Made by a program: the position numbers and the translations under genes. From a virus, in IMG/VR virus record IMGVR_UViG_3300022689_000113, positions 1 through 24,864 of that record: a stretch of 24,864 bases of DNA; one strand, given 5' to 3'. This document shows, in pieces, positions 13,624 through 20,968 of the stretch; the stretch's first letter is position 1, and the number at the start of each line of letters is the position of its first letter. The notes beneath the pieces were generated by a model. That model did not search any database, was not told the DNA's origin, and was given only the letters and a program-made list of their open reading frames with translations.

Positions 13624-13638
13624 TATAAATATTTAAAA
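13624..13638 (+). promoter_or_regulatory. T4-type late promoter box (plus strand)
   Basis: TATAAATATTTAAAA with its final A as the first base of the ATG at 13638, so a leaderless late mRNA is predicted. With 13601-13615 it forms a perfect 15-bp inverted repeat, giving a divergent promoter pair in only 48 bases between two genes. Confidence 0.7.
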
Positions 13639-14021
13639 TGAAACGTAATTTAATTGAAAAAATAATCAGAGAAGATTTAGTTAATCATCAGGTACCAGGA
13701 CAAAATTCAGGGTATGATTGGCAGAATCGTAGAAACCCAACACAAATGTCTCTTGTTGACATATTACGTTCAGATAGAAGTGATGTTGAGAAAGCAAAAC
13801 ATGTTTTACCACATGAAGTTCAAACAACCTTTGAGAGAATATTAGCTATAACAGATCAAGTAGATCAATTAAAGGATGATTTTATCAGAGCATATAATAA
13901 CCCCATTATTAAGGAAGATGATAAAAAGAGAGAACTAATAAAGGATATTGTAAAAGATATAAATAAGTCTGCTGAAAAATATACAGATATCATACATAAA
14001 TTAGATCAACTTCAATTTTGA
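13638..14021 (+). CDS. Late helical protein (127 aa), function unknown
   Basis: Transcribed from the late box that abuts its ATG. The N-terminus MKRNLIEKIIRE is a short basic amphipathic helix ending IRE, then a polar, proline-containing linker to residue 35. The remaining ~90 residues are charged and almost wholly helical (likely coiled coil), ending KLDQLQF. There are no cysteines or membrane segments. The N-terminal helix makes it another candidate for head packaging and trimming by a prohead protease. No homologue is recognised. Confidence 0.6.
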   Translation: MKRNLIEKIIREDLVNHQVPGQNSGYDWQNRRNPTQMSLVDILRSDRSDVEKAKHVLPHEVQTTFERILAITDQVDQLKDDFIRAYNNPIIKEDDKKRELIKDIVKDINKSAEKYTDIIHKLDQLQF

Positions 14022-14023
14022 TA

Positions 14024-14052
14024 TTGACATTTGTTTAAATTAATGTTAATAT
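14024..14052 (+). promoter_or_regulatory. Sigma70-like promoter (TTGACA-17-TAATAT)
   Basis: TTGACA at 14024-14029, 17 bases, TAATAT at 14047-14052. The start codon at 14060 is seven bases after the -10, so the mRNA should be leaderless or nearly so. The same hexamer pair with the same spacing occurs at 23346-23374. Confidence 0.55.
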
Positions 14053-14059
14053 ATAATAT

Positions 14060-14464
14060 ATGATAGTAAATATTTTAATATTATTAGGATTCCCTGCTGT
14101 TTTTGCAGGTATTGGTTTTTTGTTTGGGTATAATCCATTAGAGTGGTTTGCTGTTTCAGCAGTAGCTCAGTTTATTTTTATATATACATTTACATTAACA
14201 TTAAGAACTATAGCAACACTTAAATTGAATCGGATGGAGATTGATAGGTTAAACGCTATGGACGCGAATAAGGTTAGTATGAAATGTTCTGTATGTAATG
14301 AACCACATATTGCAGTGGTTAAATGGGGTGAAAACAATGAATTTAGGTGTGAAAGGTGTAAATCACTAAATCAAATTGATGTTAATATTACAAACCACCA
14401 AAGAACTGAGATTGTTGAAGGTTTGATAACGGAGGATATTGTACAAAATTTAAATAAAGAATGA
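14060..14464 (+). CDS. Two-helix membrane protein with a zinc ribbon
   Basis: The 134-residue protein has hydrophobic helices at about 2-23 and 28-50. A basic linker and a cytoplasmic-type zinc ribbon follow: CSVC at 76-79 and CERC at 97-100, 17 residues apart. A helical tail follows. By the positive-inside rule the ribbon side (KLNR after helix 2) is cytoplasmic. Its TTGACA promoter suggests early or middle expression, unlike the late gene before it. Possible jobs include tethering a DNA or protein partner to the inner membrane or superinfection exclusion, but none is shown by the sequence. It starts an operon with the next two genes. Confidence 0.62.
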   Translation: MIVNILILLGFPAVFAGIGFLFGYNPLEWFAVSAVAQFIFIYTFTLTLRTIATLKLNRMEIDRLNAMDANKVSMKCSVCNEPHIAVVKWGENNEFRCERCKSLNQIDVNITNHQRTEIVEGLITEDIVQNLNKE

Positions 14465-14468
14465 ACAT

Positions 14469-14843
14469 ATGAACGATAATAATTTTATAGAGAAAAAATC
14501 ATCATCAATAACATCGGAAGAAATAAAAATTTTTGATGCAAATACTATATCAAATATGAATAAAGTTAAATGGGCTTATAAAAACAAAAAATATAAGTCT
14601 ATATACTCGGAAATTCAACAATTTGCTAGATATGAAAATCTAGCAGATGGTACACCTATTGATATTATAAAATTTTTGTTAAAATCTTATACTGATGGTA
14701 TAGTTTTAGATCATATAGATAATGGTATTATAAATTCAATTATGGGTTTATTATCAACTATTGATTTGAAGCTTGAATCTAAAGGAGATAATGAAGAATT
14801 TATTTGCAAATTGGAAGCAATGGTAGATTATCTAAATGAATAA
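14469..14843 (+). CDS. Hypothetical protein (124 aa)
   Basis: An unrecognised, mostly helical protein. It has a polar first 30 residues, a basic stretch (KWAYKNKKYKSIY), then regular I/L-rich helices. It starts two bases after the preceding stop and overlaps the following gene by eight bases, so it belongs to the three-gene operon beginning at 14060. No motif suggests an activity. Confidence 0.55.
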   Translation: MNDNNFIEKKSSSITSEEIKIFDANTISNMNKVKWAYKNKKYKSIYSEIQQFARYENLADGTPIDIIKFLLKSYTDGIVLDHIDNGIINSIMGLLSTIDLKLESKGDNEEFICKLEAMVDYLNE

Positions 14844-15084
14844 CATTATTTTAAGTGATGATGAATGTGTAAAATGGGCTTGTTTATTTGAATGTATTTA
14901 TAATATAAACAAATATTGTGAGCGTTATGGTATAGATTCTGATATTATATTAAGAAAACGGCTAAAACCCCATCATATATCTTTATACATTGAAGATAGG
15001 TTTAGTATCTTAGCAAATGAGATTGAAACTCAAAATATAAGTAGTGAGTTTCTTAATGATTTTCTTAATAATCACCATAAATAG
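14836..15084 (+). CDS. Hypothetical protein (82 aa)
   Basis: A small acidic-to-neutral helical protein with four cysteines scattered in the first 35 residues (not in CxxC form, so no clear zinc site). It is the last gene of the plus-strand trio. Its 3' end overlaps the convergent neck gene by 20 bases. No clear terminator is seen; a 7-bp inverted repeat (GAAACTC at 15025, GAGTTTC at 15046) lacks a U-tract on either side. Confidence 0.5.
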   Translation: MNNIILSDDECVKWACLFECIYNINKYCERYGIDSDIILRKRLKPHHISLYIEDRFSILANEIETQNISSEFLNDFLNNHHK

Positions 15085-15817
15085 AGTCATTAGATTTTGT
15101 ATCTTTGCTATAATCAAAGATTAATTTACCAAGATCATCGTTAGTTTCATCAATAGGTGGGTTAATCCTATCAGTAACGCTGCTAAGAGAAGCAGACCCG
15201 CTTAAATCACTGTATAGGGTGTTATCATCATTAACTTGATTAAGAGTATTTTCTGGTGTAACATTATTTTCGTAAGAGTAATCGTAACGTTTACCCCATA
15301 TCATCCAAACATAATGACCAATTAGAGGAACAGTTTGGCTAATAATCTGATCATCACGGTTTGTTACTTCAAATACTTCAGCACCTCTGTTATTAGGTCT
15401 ATTGGTAGAACCATATTCGGATAAACGTATCAAATCGCCAGAATTTGGTTCAGCATCTTCCCCAAATGTTGCTTTATATGAAGAAATTGAAATAAATGCT
15501 GTGATATCACCCATAGATTCTATACCAAATTGGTTAAGAACTATACTGTCATCATTATAAGCAACATACATGATGATTGGTTTAGGATTATCAAATATTC
15601 TAGTTGTATGTTCACCATAAAGTGTGTTATCAGAGCTTAATAAATGGTTATTTACTTGATATTCTACTTCAGTGCCCCACTGTTCAATTTGTTCGAGAAA
15701 ATACTTAGCATATAATTCGCGCTCATTACTATTATTTTGGGTATTAAGGTACCTTAAATCTTCCGTAAATGTGCAATTTTCAGCAAGTACAGGAGTGAAA
15801 AATTTACAATCAGCCAT
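15065..15817 (-). CDS. 14: Neck/head-completion protein, T4 gp14-like
   Basis: Neck proteins close the filled head and join it to the tail. The 250-residue length matches T4 gp14 (256), and motifs line up. YAKYFLEQIEQWGTEVEYQV with LSSDNTLYGE aligns with T4 [20 protein letters not shown] with VSPDLIFGED. The DIFDNPKPIIMYVAYND-type strand and NQFGIESMGDITAFIS align with T4 SNFGMQVQDEVTLSIN. PNSGDLIRL matches T4 PKEGDLIYF, and a FEVTN strand then matches FEINW. The short aromatic end (SIYGDY) recalls the neck-protein C-terminus. It lies two bases after the nucleotidyltransferase-like gene on the same strand and should share its late promoter. In T4, gp14 is next to gp13 and gp15 rather than such an enzyme. 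Confidence 0.72.
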   Translation of the reverse strand: MADCKFFTPVLAENCTFTEDLRYLNTQNNSNERELYAKYFLEQIEQWGTEVEYQVNNHLLSSDNTLYGEHTTRIFDNPKPIIMYVAYNDDSIVLNQFGIESMGDITAFISISSYKATFGEDAEPNSGDLIRLSEYGSTNRPNNRGAEVFEVTNRDDQIISQTVPLIGHYVWMIWGKRYDYSYENNVTPENTLNQVNDDNTLYSDLSGSASLSSVTDRINPPIDETNDDLGKLIFDYSKDTKSNDSIYGDY

Positions 15818-15819
15818 TT

Positions 15820-17067
15820 TTACAATTCGTTTAGATGTTTTTTAACTCGTTTAATTTTTTGTTCGATAGTTTCTTCAAAAATTATTGTAATTCCGTTATT
15901 ATATTGGTTTCCACCAACGATTTTTTTACCAATAGGGTTGGTAATTCTATATTTTTTGGCTAATTTTTTAGCCTCTGATGAGCCAGCTTTAACTCTTATA
16001 ATATTTGAGTTAAGTTTTGCTGTATTTACTTTATTGGTTGTTTTATCCCCATCATTTCTCTGGTAATCTGGTACAATATTTAAGCTTTTTCTTGAACCAT
16101 GCCCAATTAAACCAGCATTTGTTTGTTGTTGGCGGTGTCTAGGTTTATGTTGCATATCCCCACGACCTTTTGTTTCAAATACACTTTTGAATGTGATTTT
16201 TTCATTGGTTAATTTGGTTTTTAGTATTGAATTTAAACTTTCGAACTCATTATGAGATAGTATACCATCATCGCCAATGATTTTTTTAATTTTTCTATAT
16301 AAATCTAAGTAATGGTATCGTTCTATAAGTTTAAATACAACATTTCCCGGTAAACGGGTTTTAATTCCATATTTTTTAATCTCTGATGGCGTCATTTTAT
16401 CGGAAAATGCTTCATTTCTGGCATCTTTTAATTCTGTATATGTATCAGCAAGTTTTGCAATATTATTATTAATTTCTGTAAGTTTTTTATCTAGTTTTTC
16501 TTTTAAACCGTTTAACTCTTCTTTTGGTATATCTTTAATGATTTCATAATCAATCATATTTCTACGCAATTCTTCACTAAAATCACTAAATTCTTCAACA
16601 TATTTTTTAAAATCATCGTAATATTCATCAATATTTATATTTTTTGAGGACATTCTTTTAATCCATTCATTATTTTTAACATCATATGCTGCTTCTGTAT
16701 TCTCTAGATTATATGATTCCTGAGTTATATAATATTGAAATGGATATGTTACTCCTTTGATATATGTGTTATCAATTTCTTCCCAAATTGGTTTTAATAT
16801 ACGTTTTAGCTGTTCTTCTGTGTATAAATTGGTGTTTACTCTTACAAATACATCAATATCAGATTTTTTAGAGTATTGTTTGGTTAAAATACTACCTTTA
16901 ATAAAAAAATCAACAACGCTTATTTTTTTATTGATTTTTGAGATATCGTTTATAATTTTGTTTCTAACAACATCTTTTAATTTGGGGTTATTTGATGTAT
17001 AGTCATCGAATACATCGCTAGAGTAGTTTTTAAGAGTATAATCAATAACTGATTCGAATAAATTCAT
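15820..17067 (-). CDS. Nucleotidyltransferase-fold protein, late-expressed
   Basis: Near the N-terminus FFIKGSILTKQYSKKSDIDVFVRV (53-77) is the signature of the DNA-polymerase-beta superfamily: G58-S59, then ten residues, S69-D70-x-D72 for two metal-binding acids. The usual third acid, expected on the strand near FQYYIT (110-116), is not obvious; YDVKNNEWI (128-136) follows as in other phage members. Residues 170-240 look like coiled coil. From 300 the protein is basic with a glutamine/arginine patch (RHRQQQTNAGLIGHGSRKS). It could adenylate or otherwise modify a tRNA, protein or nucleotide, or be a catalytically dead structural protein. Its promoter (17067-17081) fuses with the ATG, so it is late, in an operon with the neck gene. 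Confidence 0.62.
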   Translation of the reverse strand: MNLFESVIDYTLKNYSSDVFDDYTSNNPKLKDVVRNKIINDISKINKKISVVDFFIKGSILTKQYSKKSDIDVFVRVNTNLYTEEQLKRILKPIWEEIDNTYIKGVTYPFQYYITQESYNLENTEAAYDVKNNEWIKRMSSKNINIDEYYDDFKKYVEEFSDFSEELRRNMIDYEIIKDIPKEELNGLKEKLDKKLTEINNNIAKLADTYTELKDARNEAFSDKMTPSEIKKYGIKTRLPGNVVFKLIERYHYLDLYRKIKKIIGDDGILSHNEFESLNSILKTKLTNEKITFKSVFETKGRGDMQHKPRHRQQQTNAGLIGHGSRKSLNIVPDYQRNDGDKTTNKVNTAKLNSNIIRVKAGSSEAKKLAKKYRITNPIGKKIVGGNQYNNGITIIFEETIEQKIKRVKKHLNEL

Positions 17068-17081
17068 TTTAATTATTTATT
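17067..17081 (-). promoter_or_regulatory. T4-type late promoter box (minus strand, AATAAATAATTAAAA)
   Basis: The minus-strand sequence is identical to the box at 9015-9029, and its last A is the A of the ATG at 17067. It lies just past the terminator of the upstream acidic gene, so this operon has its own start. Confidence 0.65.
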
Positions 17082-17090
17082 GATTATATT

Positions 17091-17125
17091 AAAAAAATAA
17101 ACCTCTCAATAAAGAGAGGTTTATT
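17091..17125 (-). terminator. Rho-independent terminator of the acidic late gene
   Basis: Perfect 12-bp stem AATAAACCTCTC / GAGAGGTTTATT (17096-17107 and 17114-17125) with a 6-base loop. Read on the minus strand it runs into at least five further T (complement of 17091-17095). It ends the gene at 17159. Confidence 0.8.
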
Positions 17126-17158
17126 AGGGAGAAGATATATTAATACCGTGAAAAAGTT

Positions 17159-17662
17159 TTAAGAACCCTTAGTTGTTTTATGTTTCAACTCTTGTGGTTT
17201 TGTGCGTTTAACGAATTTGTATTGTTTTTCTTCGCCATCTTCGGTTTCGGTTTCTTTTTCAAGGTCGCCAGTGTTGTCAACAGCCTTACCGGATTTTGTG
17301 TGATTACGTGCGGTTTCTGCTGAAACGCCTTTTTCTGATTCAATAGCCTCTTTTTCTAGCTCTTCGATATCATCGATATCATCGATATCTTCGTCTTCGC
17401 TTTCTTCATCACTTTCTTCATCACCACCATCAACTTGCGCTAGGATTTCTTTGAGAACCGAAATTTGGTTTTGTGTAAGAGTAATTGTTACATCTTCGTC
17501 GCTAAATTCTGAAGTATCATCAAAAGAGGATTCGCCCCCTTCATAATCATCAATGACTTCATCTTCGTCATCACCAAACATGCTATTTTCGTTTATAGCA
17601 CGTTCGAATAAAGCTTCAAATTTAGTTAGTTTCTTAGCGGTATTGGATTTTTTGGTTTTCAT
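17159..17662 (-). CDS. Highly acidic late protein, putative prohead core component
   Basis: The N-terminus is basic (KTKKSNTAKKLTK), then a helix FEALFERAINE to residue 25. Long Asp/Glu runs at about 31-60 and 83-112 flank a short folded segment VTITLTQNQISVLKEIL. The C-terminal third is charged with mixed signs. T4 head-core proteins such as gp67 are small and very acidic, and an (L/I)xE sequence (LFE at 18-20, INE at 23-25) would suit prohead-protease cutting. It is monocistronic, between two minus-strand late boxes and a strong terminator, and divergent from the terminase gene. The role is inferred from composition and context only. Confidence 0.55.
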   Translation of the reverse strand: MKTKKSNTAKKLTKFEALFERAINENSMFGDDEDEVIDDYEGGESSFDDTSEFSDEDVTITLTQNQISVLKEILAQVDGGDEESDEESEDEDIDDIDDIEELEKEAIESEKGVSAETARNHTKSGKAVDNTGDLEKETETEDGEEKQYKFVKRTKPQELKHKTTKGS

Positions 17663-17679
17663 ATTAATAAAATTTGTTA

Positions 17680-17694
17680 TTTTAATTATTTATA
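17680..17694 (-). promoter_or_regulatory. T4-type late promoter box (minus strand, proximal)
   Basis: An exact TATAAATAATTAAAA on the minus strand. The core ends 24 bases before the ATG at 17662. The ATTAAAA extension is kept although no ATG follows it, showing that the extension belongs to the promoter rather than the start codon. Confidence 0.7.
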
Positions 17695-17710
17695 TTGCGA
17701 GTAAAATTTT

Positions 17711-17725
17711 TTTTAATTATTTATA
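17711..17725 (-). promoter_or_regulatory. T4-type late promoter box (minus strand, distal)
   Basis: A second exact TATAAATAATTAAAA in the same direction, 31 bases upstream of the proximal copy. Tandem late promoters suggest strong expression of the acidic protein, as expected for a core protein. Confidence 0.65.
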
Positions 17726-17749
17726 AAAAAGATTGGATTGATTATTCGT

Positions 17750-17764
17750 TATAAATAATTAAAA
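17750..17764 (+). promoter_or_regulatory. T4-type late promoter box for the terminase operon
   Basis: An exact TATAAATAATTAAAA, two bases before the ATG at 17766; the transcript leader would be about one or two bases. It is the mirror of 17711-17725 across a 24-base spacer. Confidence 0.7.
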
Positions 17765-17765
17765 T

Positions 17766-19553
17766 ATGTCTAAAAATTATAAAGAGCTTGTAAAGAAGGT
17801 CAACCAAAAATATAAGGGTGATAAAACAGTACCTTATATGGGGAATAACAGTTTACCTGATGCAAGATCAGTTTATGATTATGATAAAGATAGAGTAGAT
17901 GTTATTAGAAGGTGCCATAAAGATATTATATTCTTTGCTGAGAATTTTTTCTATATTATAACATCTGGTAGGAAAGAAAATATTAAACTTAGGGAATATC
18001 AAATTGAGGGATTAAAATTATTTCAAGATTATAAGAAAACTATATTTAATACCAGCAGACAGGTGGGTAAAACTACGCTTATGACTATTTACGCTGTATG
18101 GTTAATTACATTCTTTGAATATCGTAAAGTTATGATTGTTGCTAATAAATCTGATACAGCTAAAGAAATTTTAGAGCGTATAAAAATAGCATATGAAGAA
18201 ATGCCTAATTGGATTAAACCTGAGACAAAGGGTTGGAATAAATTATCTGTAGAGTTTAAAAACGGTTCTAGTATAAAAATTGCAGCAACTAGTTCTGATG
18301 CAGCCCGAGGAAGTTCACTCAACTGTCTTATTATTGATGAGGTTGCACACATTGATGATAATATGTTAGATGCATTTTGGTCATCTGTAAGCCCCACAAT
18401 ATCAAATGACCCTAATGGTAGAATATTGATGGCTTCTACACCAAAAGGTGTTGGAAATCTTTTTCACAGAATTTGGAACGAATCCCAACAACCCGATTCA
18501 CCTTGGGGCTATCTCAAAGTTATGTGGGATGATATAGGGGGTAGAAGTGAGACATTTAAACAGGAACAAATTATAGACCTTGGTAGTGAAGAACTTTTTA
18601 GACAAGAATATTGTTGTGAATTTTTAGAATCTAGTGGCTCATATATACACGAGGAACTATATAATGAATTAGCAGCTAAGTGTATTGAACCAAGAATCGA
18701 ATTAGCTAATATAGATGGTTATAAGATTTTCAGAGAACCAGATTTAGAAAATCGTATATATGTTGCTGGTGTTGACGTTGGTGAGGGTGTAAATGAATGT
18801 AATTCTGTTGTTCAAATATTAGATGTTACAAATTTAACCAGTATTGAACAAGTTGCAATATATGTTACTAATAAAGTTGGCCCAAATGGTTTTGCTAAAA
18901 ATATTAATGATATAATGAAACATTGGGGTAAACCACCAATAGCGGTAGAGCGTAACAATAGTGGTGGGGGTGTGGTAGTAACACTATTAGCCGAATCATA
19001 TGGTTATCCGTGTATAGTTAATTTTGCTGAAAAACAGGGTAGGTTGGATTATGGTCATTTAAGGGGTGTAACAGCATCAACTAATACTAAGTACTTAGCT
19101 GTTATGAATATGTTCGATTTCCTTAAAACTAAAAAGGTTATAACCCTACGTGAATTAGAAACCCTTAAAGAATTAAATACATTTGTTAGACATAAGAATG
19201 AGAGGTGGTCTAAAAAAAGTAGTGCATATAAAGATGATAGGGTTGATGCTCTTTATTGGGCATTAATTTGTATCCACGAAAGAGTTGTCACACAATATTT
19301 TAGTGTAGAAGTTTGGGATGATGAGAAAAAACCATTAGTAATAAAACCATTGTATGATATTTATGGTAAGAATTATAGATTACGTTTTGGTGATAAATCA
19401 AATAATTATGGTGCCGACCCGTTTATATTCTCAGGTGATGAAAATATAGACCCATTTATGCAAGAAATGAATGATATTGGTTGGCTTACACCAGAACAGG
19501 ATGCTCGTAGGGGTTGGAGTAGCTATGAACCTGCTGGATATTTAAAACATTAA
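17766..19553 (+). CDS. 17: Terminase large subunit (T4 gp17-like)
   Basis: This is the packaging motor ATPase and headful nuclease. The ATPase half has Walker A TSRQVGKT (96-103, T4 SRQLGKT), Walker B LIIDEVAHID with D191/E192, and the coupling motif MASTPKG (222-228). The nuclease half has an RNase H-type triad: D337 in VAGVDVGEG, E395 in AVERNNSGG, and D494 (or D491) in YKDDRVDALYWAL. Length 595 against 610 in T4. The first 80 residues include the HKDIIFFAENFFYI segment typical of T4-like large terminases. The small subunit is not next to it. The late promoter is almost fused to the ATG. Confidence 0.95.
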   Translation: MSKNYKELVKKVNQKYKGDKTVPYMGNNSLPDARSVYDYDKDRVDVIRRCHKDIIFFAENFFYIITSGRKENIKLREYQIEGLKLFQDYKKTIFNTSRQVGKTTLMTIYAVWLITFFEYRKVMIVANKSDTAKEILERIKIAYEEMPNWIKPETKGWNKLSVEFKNGSSIKIAATSSDAARGSSLNCLIIDEVAHIDDNMLDAFWSSVSPTISNDPNGRILMASTPKGVGNLFHRIWNESQQPDSPWGYLKVMWDDIGGRSETFKQEQIIDLGSEELFRQEYCCEFLESSGSYIHEELYNELAAKCIEPRIELANIDGYKIFREPDLENRIYVAGVDVGEGVNECNSVVQILDVTNLTSIEQVAIYVTNKVGPNGFAKNINDIMKHWGKPPIAVERNNSGGGVVVTLLAESYGYPCIVNFAEKQGRLDYGHLRGVTASTNTKYLAVMNMFDFLKTKKVITLRELETLKELNTFVRHKNERWSKKSSAYKDDRVDALYWALICIHERVVTQYFSVEVWDDEKKPLVIKPLYDIYGKNYRLRFGDKSNNYGADPFIFSGDENIDPFMQEMNDIGWLTPEQDARRGWSSYEPAGYLKH

Positions 19554-19555
19554 CT

Positions 19556-19570
19556 ACTAAATATATAAAA
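19556..19570 (+). promoter_or_regulatory. Weak late-promoter-like box before the tube gene
   Basis: ACTAAATATATAAAA has six of eight core matches (xxTAAATA) with the standard six-base gap to the ATG at 19570. It overlaps the 16-base gap after the terminase. It may only be a start context. Confidence 0.3.
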
Positions 19571-20181
19571 TGCAAGATATTAGTTCAAAAAGTTTAACAA
19601 TACCAGATTCTTATGATATAACGCAATCTATACTTAATAAGGGTAGGTCTGACAAATATATAATGGTTTTAACCCTACCAGATGCTTTACGTAAATTAAA
19701 ATCAGAAGAGCGTAGTAATACAAAGATCGATTTTGATACGCTACAGTTTACAATTAAAGGTACACCAGTTCCAGATATTATTGTTCCAGCCGTTTCACAA
19801 GAATATGCAGGGCAAGCATTAAAAATAAGTTCACATTCAAGGCAAACATATGAAAATATATTTGTAGACTTTAAAGTTGATAATTTATTTAGAAATTGGT
19901 GGGTAATCTATTATTGGTTAAATTTATTAAATGACGAAAAAAATTCCTTTTATAATTATAGCGATGATGCTGAGAGAGAACCCCATGAAGCATTAAGGGA
20001 CTATAGTGCTAAATTTACAGTATTTGGGTTGGATGAGTATAATAATAGAGTTATAAGGTTTGATTATGAAGGAGCATTTCCAGTTTCAATAACCAGTCCA
20101 AAATATAATGACGAATCTCCAGAAGAGATTAGATCGAGATTCGAGTTTGGTTTTACCTTTTTTACAGCAACACTAATATGA
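19570..20181 (+). CDS. Tail tube-like protein (gp19 family)
   Basis: The 203-residue protein follows the layout of the gp19 tail-tube family. An early strand (KYIMVLTLP) is followed by DTLQFTIKGTPVPDIIVPAVSQEY, like T4 NFTFQCKATALPAG. FVDFKVDNLFRNWWVIYYWLNLL resembles the T4 VTVMNDEAHDARQKFVDW helix region. The C-terminal pair is FDYEGAFPVSITSPKYND (T4 IKGLWPTNVGELQLDW), ending in RFEFGFTFFTATL (T4 TFEVTLALD). It may be the major tube, or a paralogue at the tube end such as gp54 or gp3. Against a major-tube call, it precedes rather than follows the sheath gene. It overlaps the next gene by four bases. Confidence 0.65.
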   Translation: MQDISSKSLTIPDSYDITQSILNKGRSDKYIMVLTLPDALRKLKSEERSNTKIDFDTLQFTIKGTPVPDIIVPAVSQEYAGQALKISSHSRQTYENIFVDFKVDNLFRNWWVIYYWLNLLNDEKNSFYNYSDDAEREPHEALRDYSAKFTVFGLDEYNNRVIRFDYEGAFPVSITSPKYNDESPEEIRSRFEFGFTFFTATLI

Positions 20182-20912
20182 ATAAATTAAATAACATAAT
20201 TAAAGATATTTTATTGTTAGAGAGAGAAAGCGATCATATTAATATTAAATATGCGGCAGATATGTATGTTAATATGATTAAATATGTTAGAAGTATAGAT
20301 ATACCAACAAACGATAAAATATCTTTTATAACAAACGACAGTAAAACGCAAATAGTTGGGCTAATGTTCTCATTAAAGGAGTTAGGTGAACAATTAACGA
20401 TAGAAGTTGCATCAGAACTTAATGATGATTTCATGGGATTATATGATCCGATTGTAAATACCATTATATTATCACCATATTTATATGTTGATAATTCATA
20501 TTATAAAAAATTAATAAAAATAGAGAATGAGTTAGATTTTTTCAATTATTTTAAAAAATATATCACTAAATTTATTGATAGAGGCGTATTTATTCATGAA
20601 TTTGCTCATTATCTTGATAATAAATATAATCAATTTTTATATAAACGAAGTAATTATATTGATTATAAGGACGATGAATATTATAATAATGATGAAGAAA
20701 TACAGGCATATTTGATTCAATTTTTCACTAATTATAGAAATTACTTTAAAAATGATAGATTTGATAGTTTTGATAAGTTTAAAGAAGAGTTCTTATATTA
20801 TTTTAATAAAACATCACCTGAACTTATTAAAAATCTAGATAATATTAGTAAAAATAAGTTTTTAAAGAGACTTTATTCTTTTTGGTATGATAAAACTTCG
20901 AAAAAAACATGA
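20178..20912 (+). CDS. HExxH zinc metallopeptidase-like late protein
   Basis: The motif FIHEFAHYLDN (138-148) gives H140, E141 and H144 of a zincin active site. DEEIQAYL (172-179), 28 residues on, could supply the third ligand (E173 or E174) as in gluzincin-type enzymes. Before it, GLYDPIVNTIILSP (87-100) is the edge strand usual ahead of the HExxH helix. The N-terminus MNKLNNIIKDILLLE is a 15-residue helix ending LLE, as in the putative head protein at 13589. This suggests capsid targeting and removal by a prohead protease. It is cotranscribed with the tube-like gene, before the sheath. The substrate is unknown: a host protein after injection, a virion protein or cell wall are all possible. 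Confidence 0.68.
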   Translation: MNKLNNIIKDILLLERESDHINIKYAADMYVNMIKYVRSIDIPTNDKISFITNDSKTQIVGLMFSLKELGEQLTIEVASELNDDFMGLYDPIVNTIILSPYLYVDNSYYKKLIKIENELDFFNYFKKYITKFIDRGVFIHEFAHYLDNKYNQFLYKRSNYIDYKDDEYYNNDEEIQAYLIQFFTNYRNYFKNDRFDSFDKFKEEFLYYFNKTSPELIKNLDNISKNKFLKRLYSFWYDKTSKKT

Positions 20913-20968
20913 TACAATAATTTAAATCTAAACAATAATAGGTTCTGTTATTTTTCTCATTAGGAAAG

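Noticed and set aside
15025-15052. GAAACTC/GAGTTTC inverted repeat as a terminator between convergent genes
   Set aside because: Only 7 bp with a 14-base loop and no U-tract on either strand.
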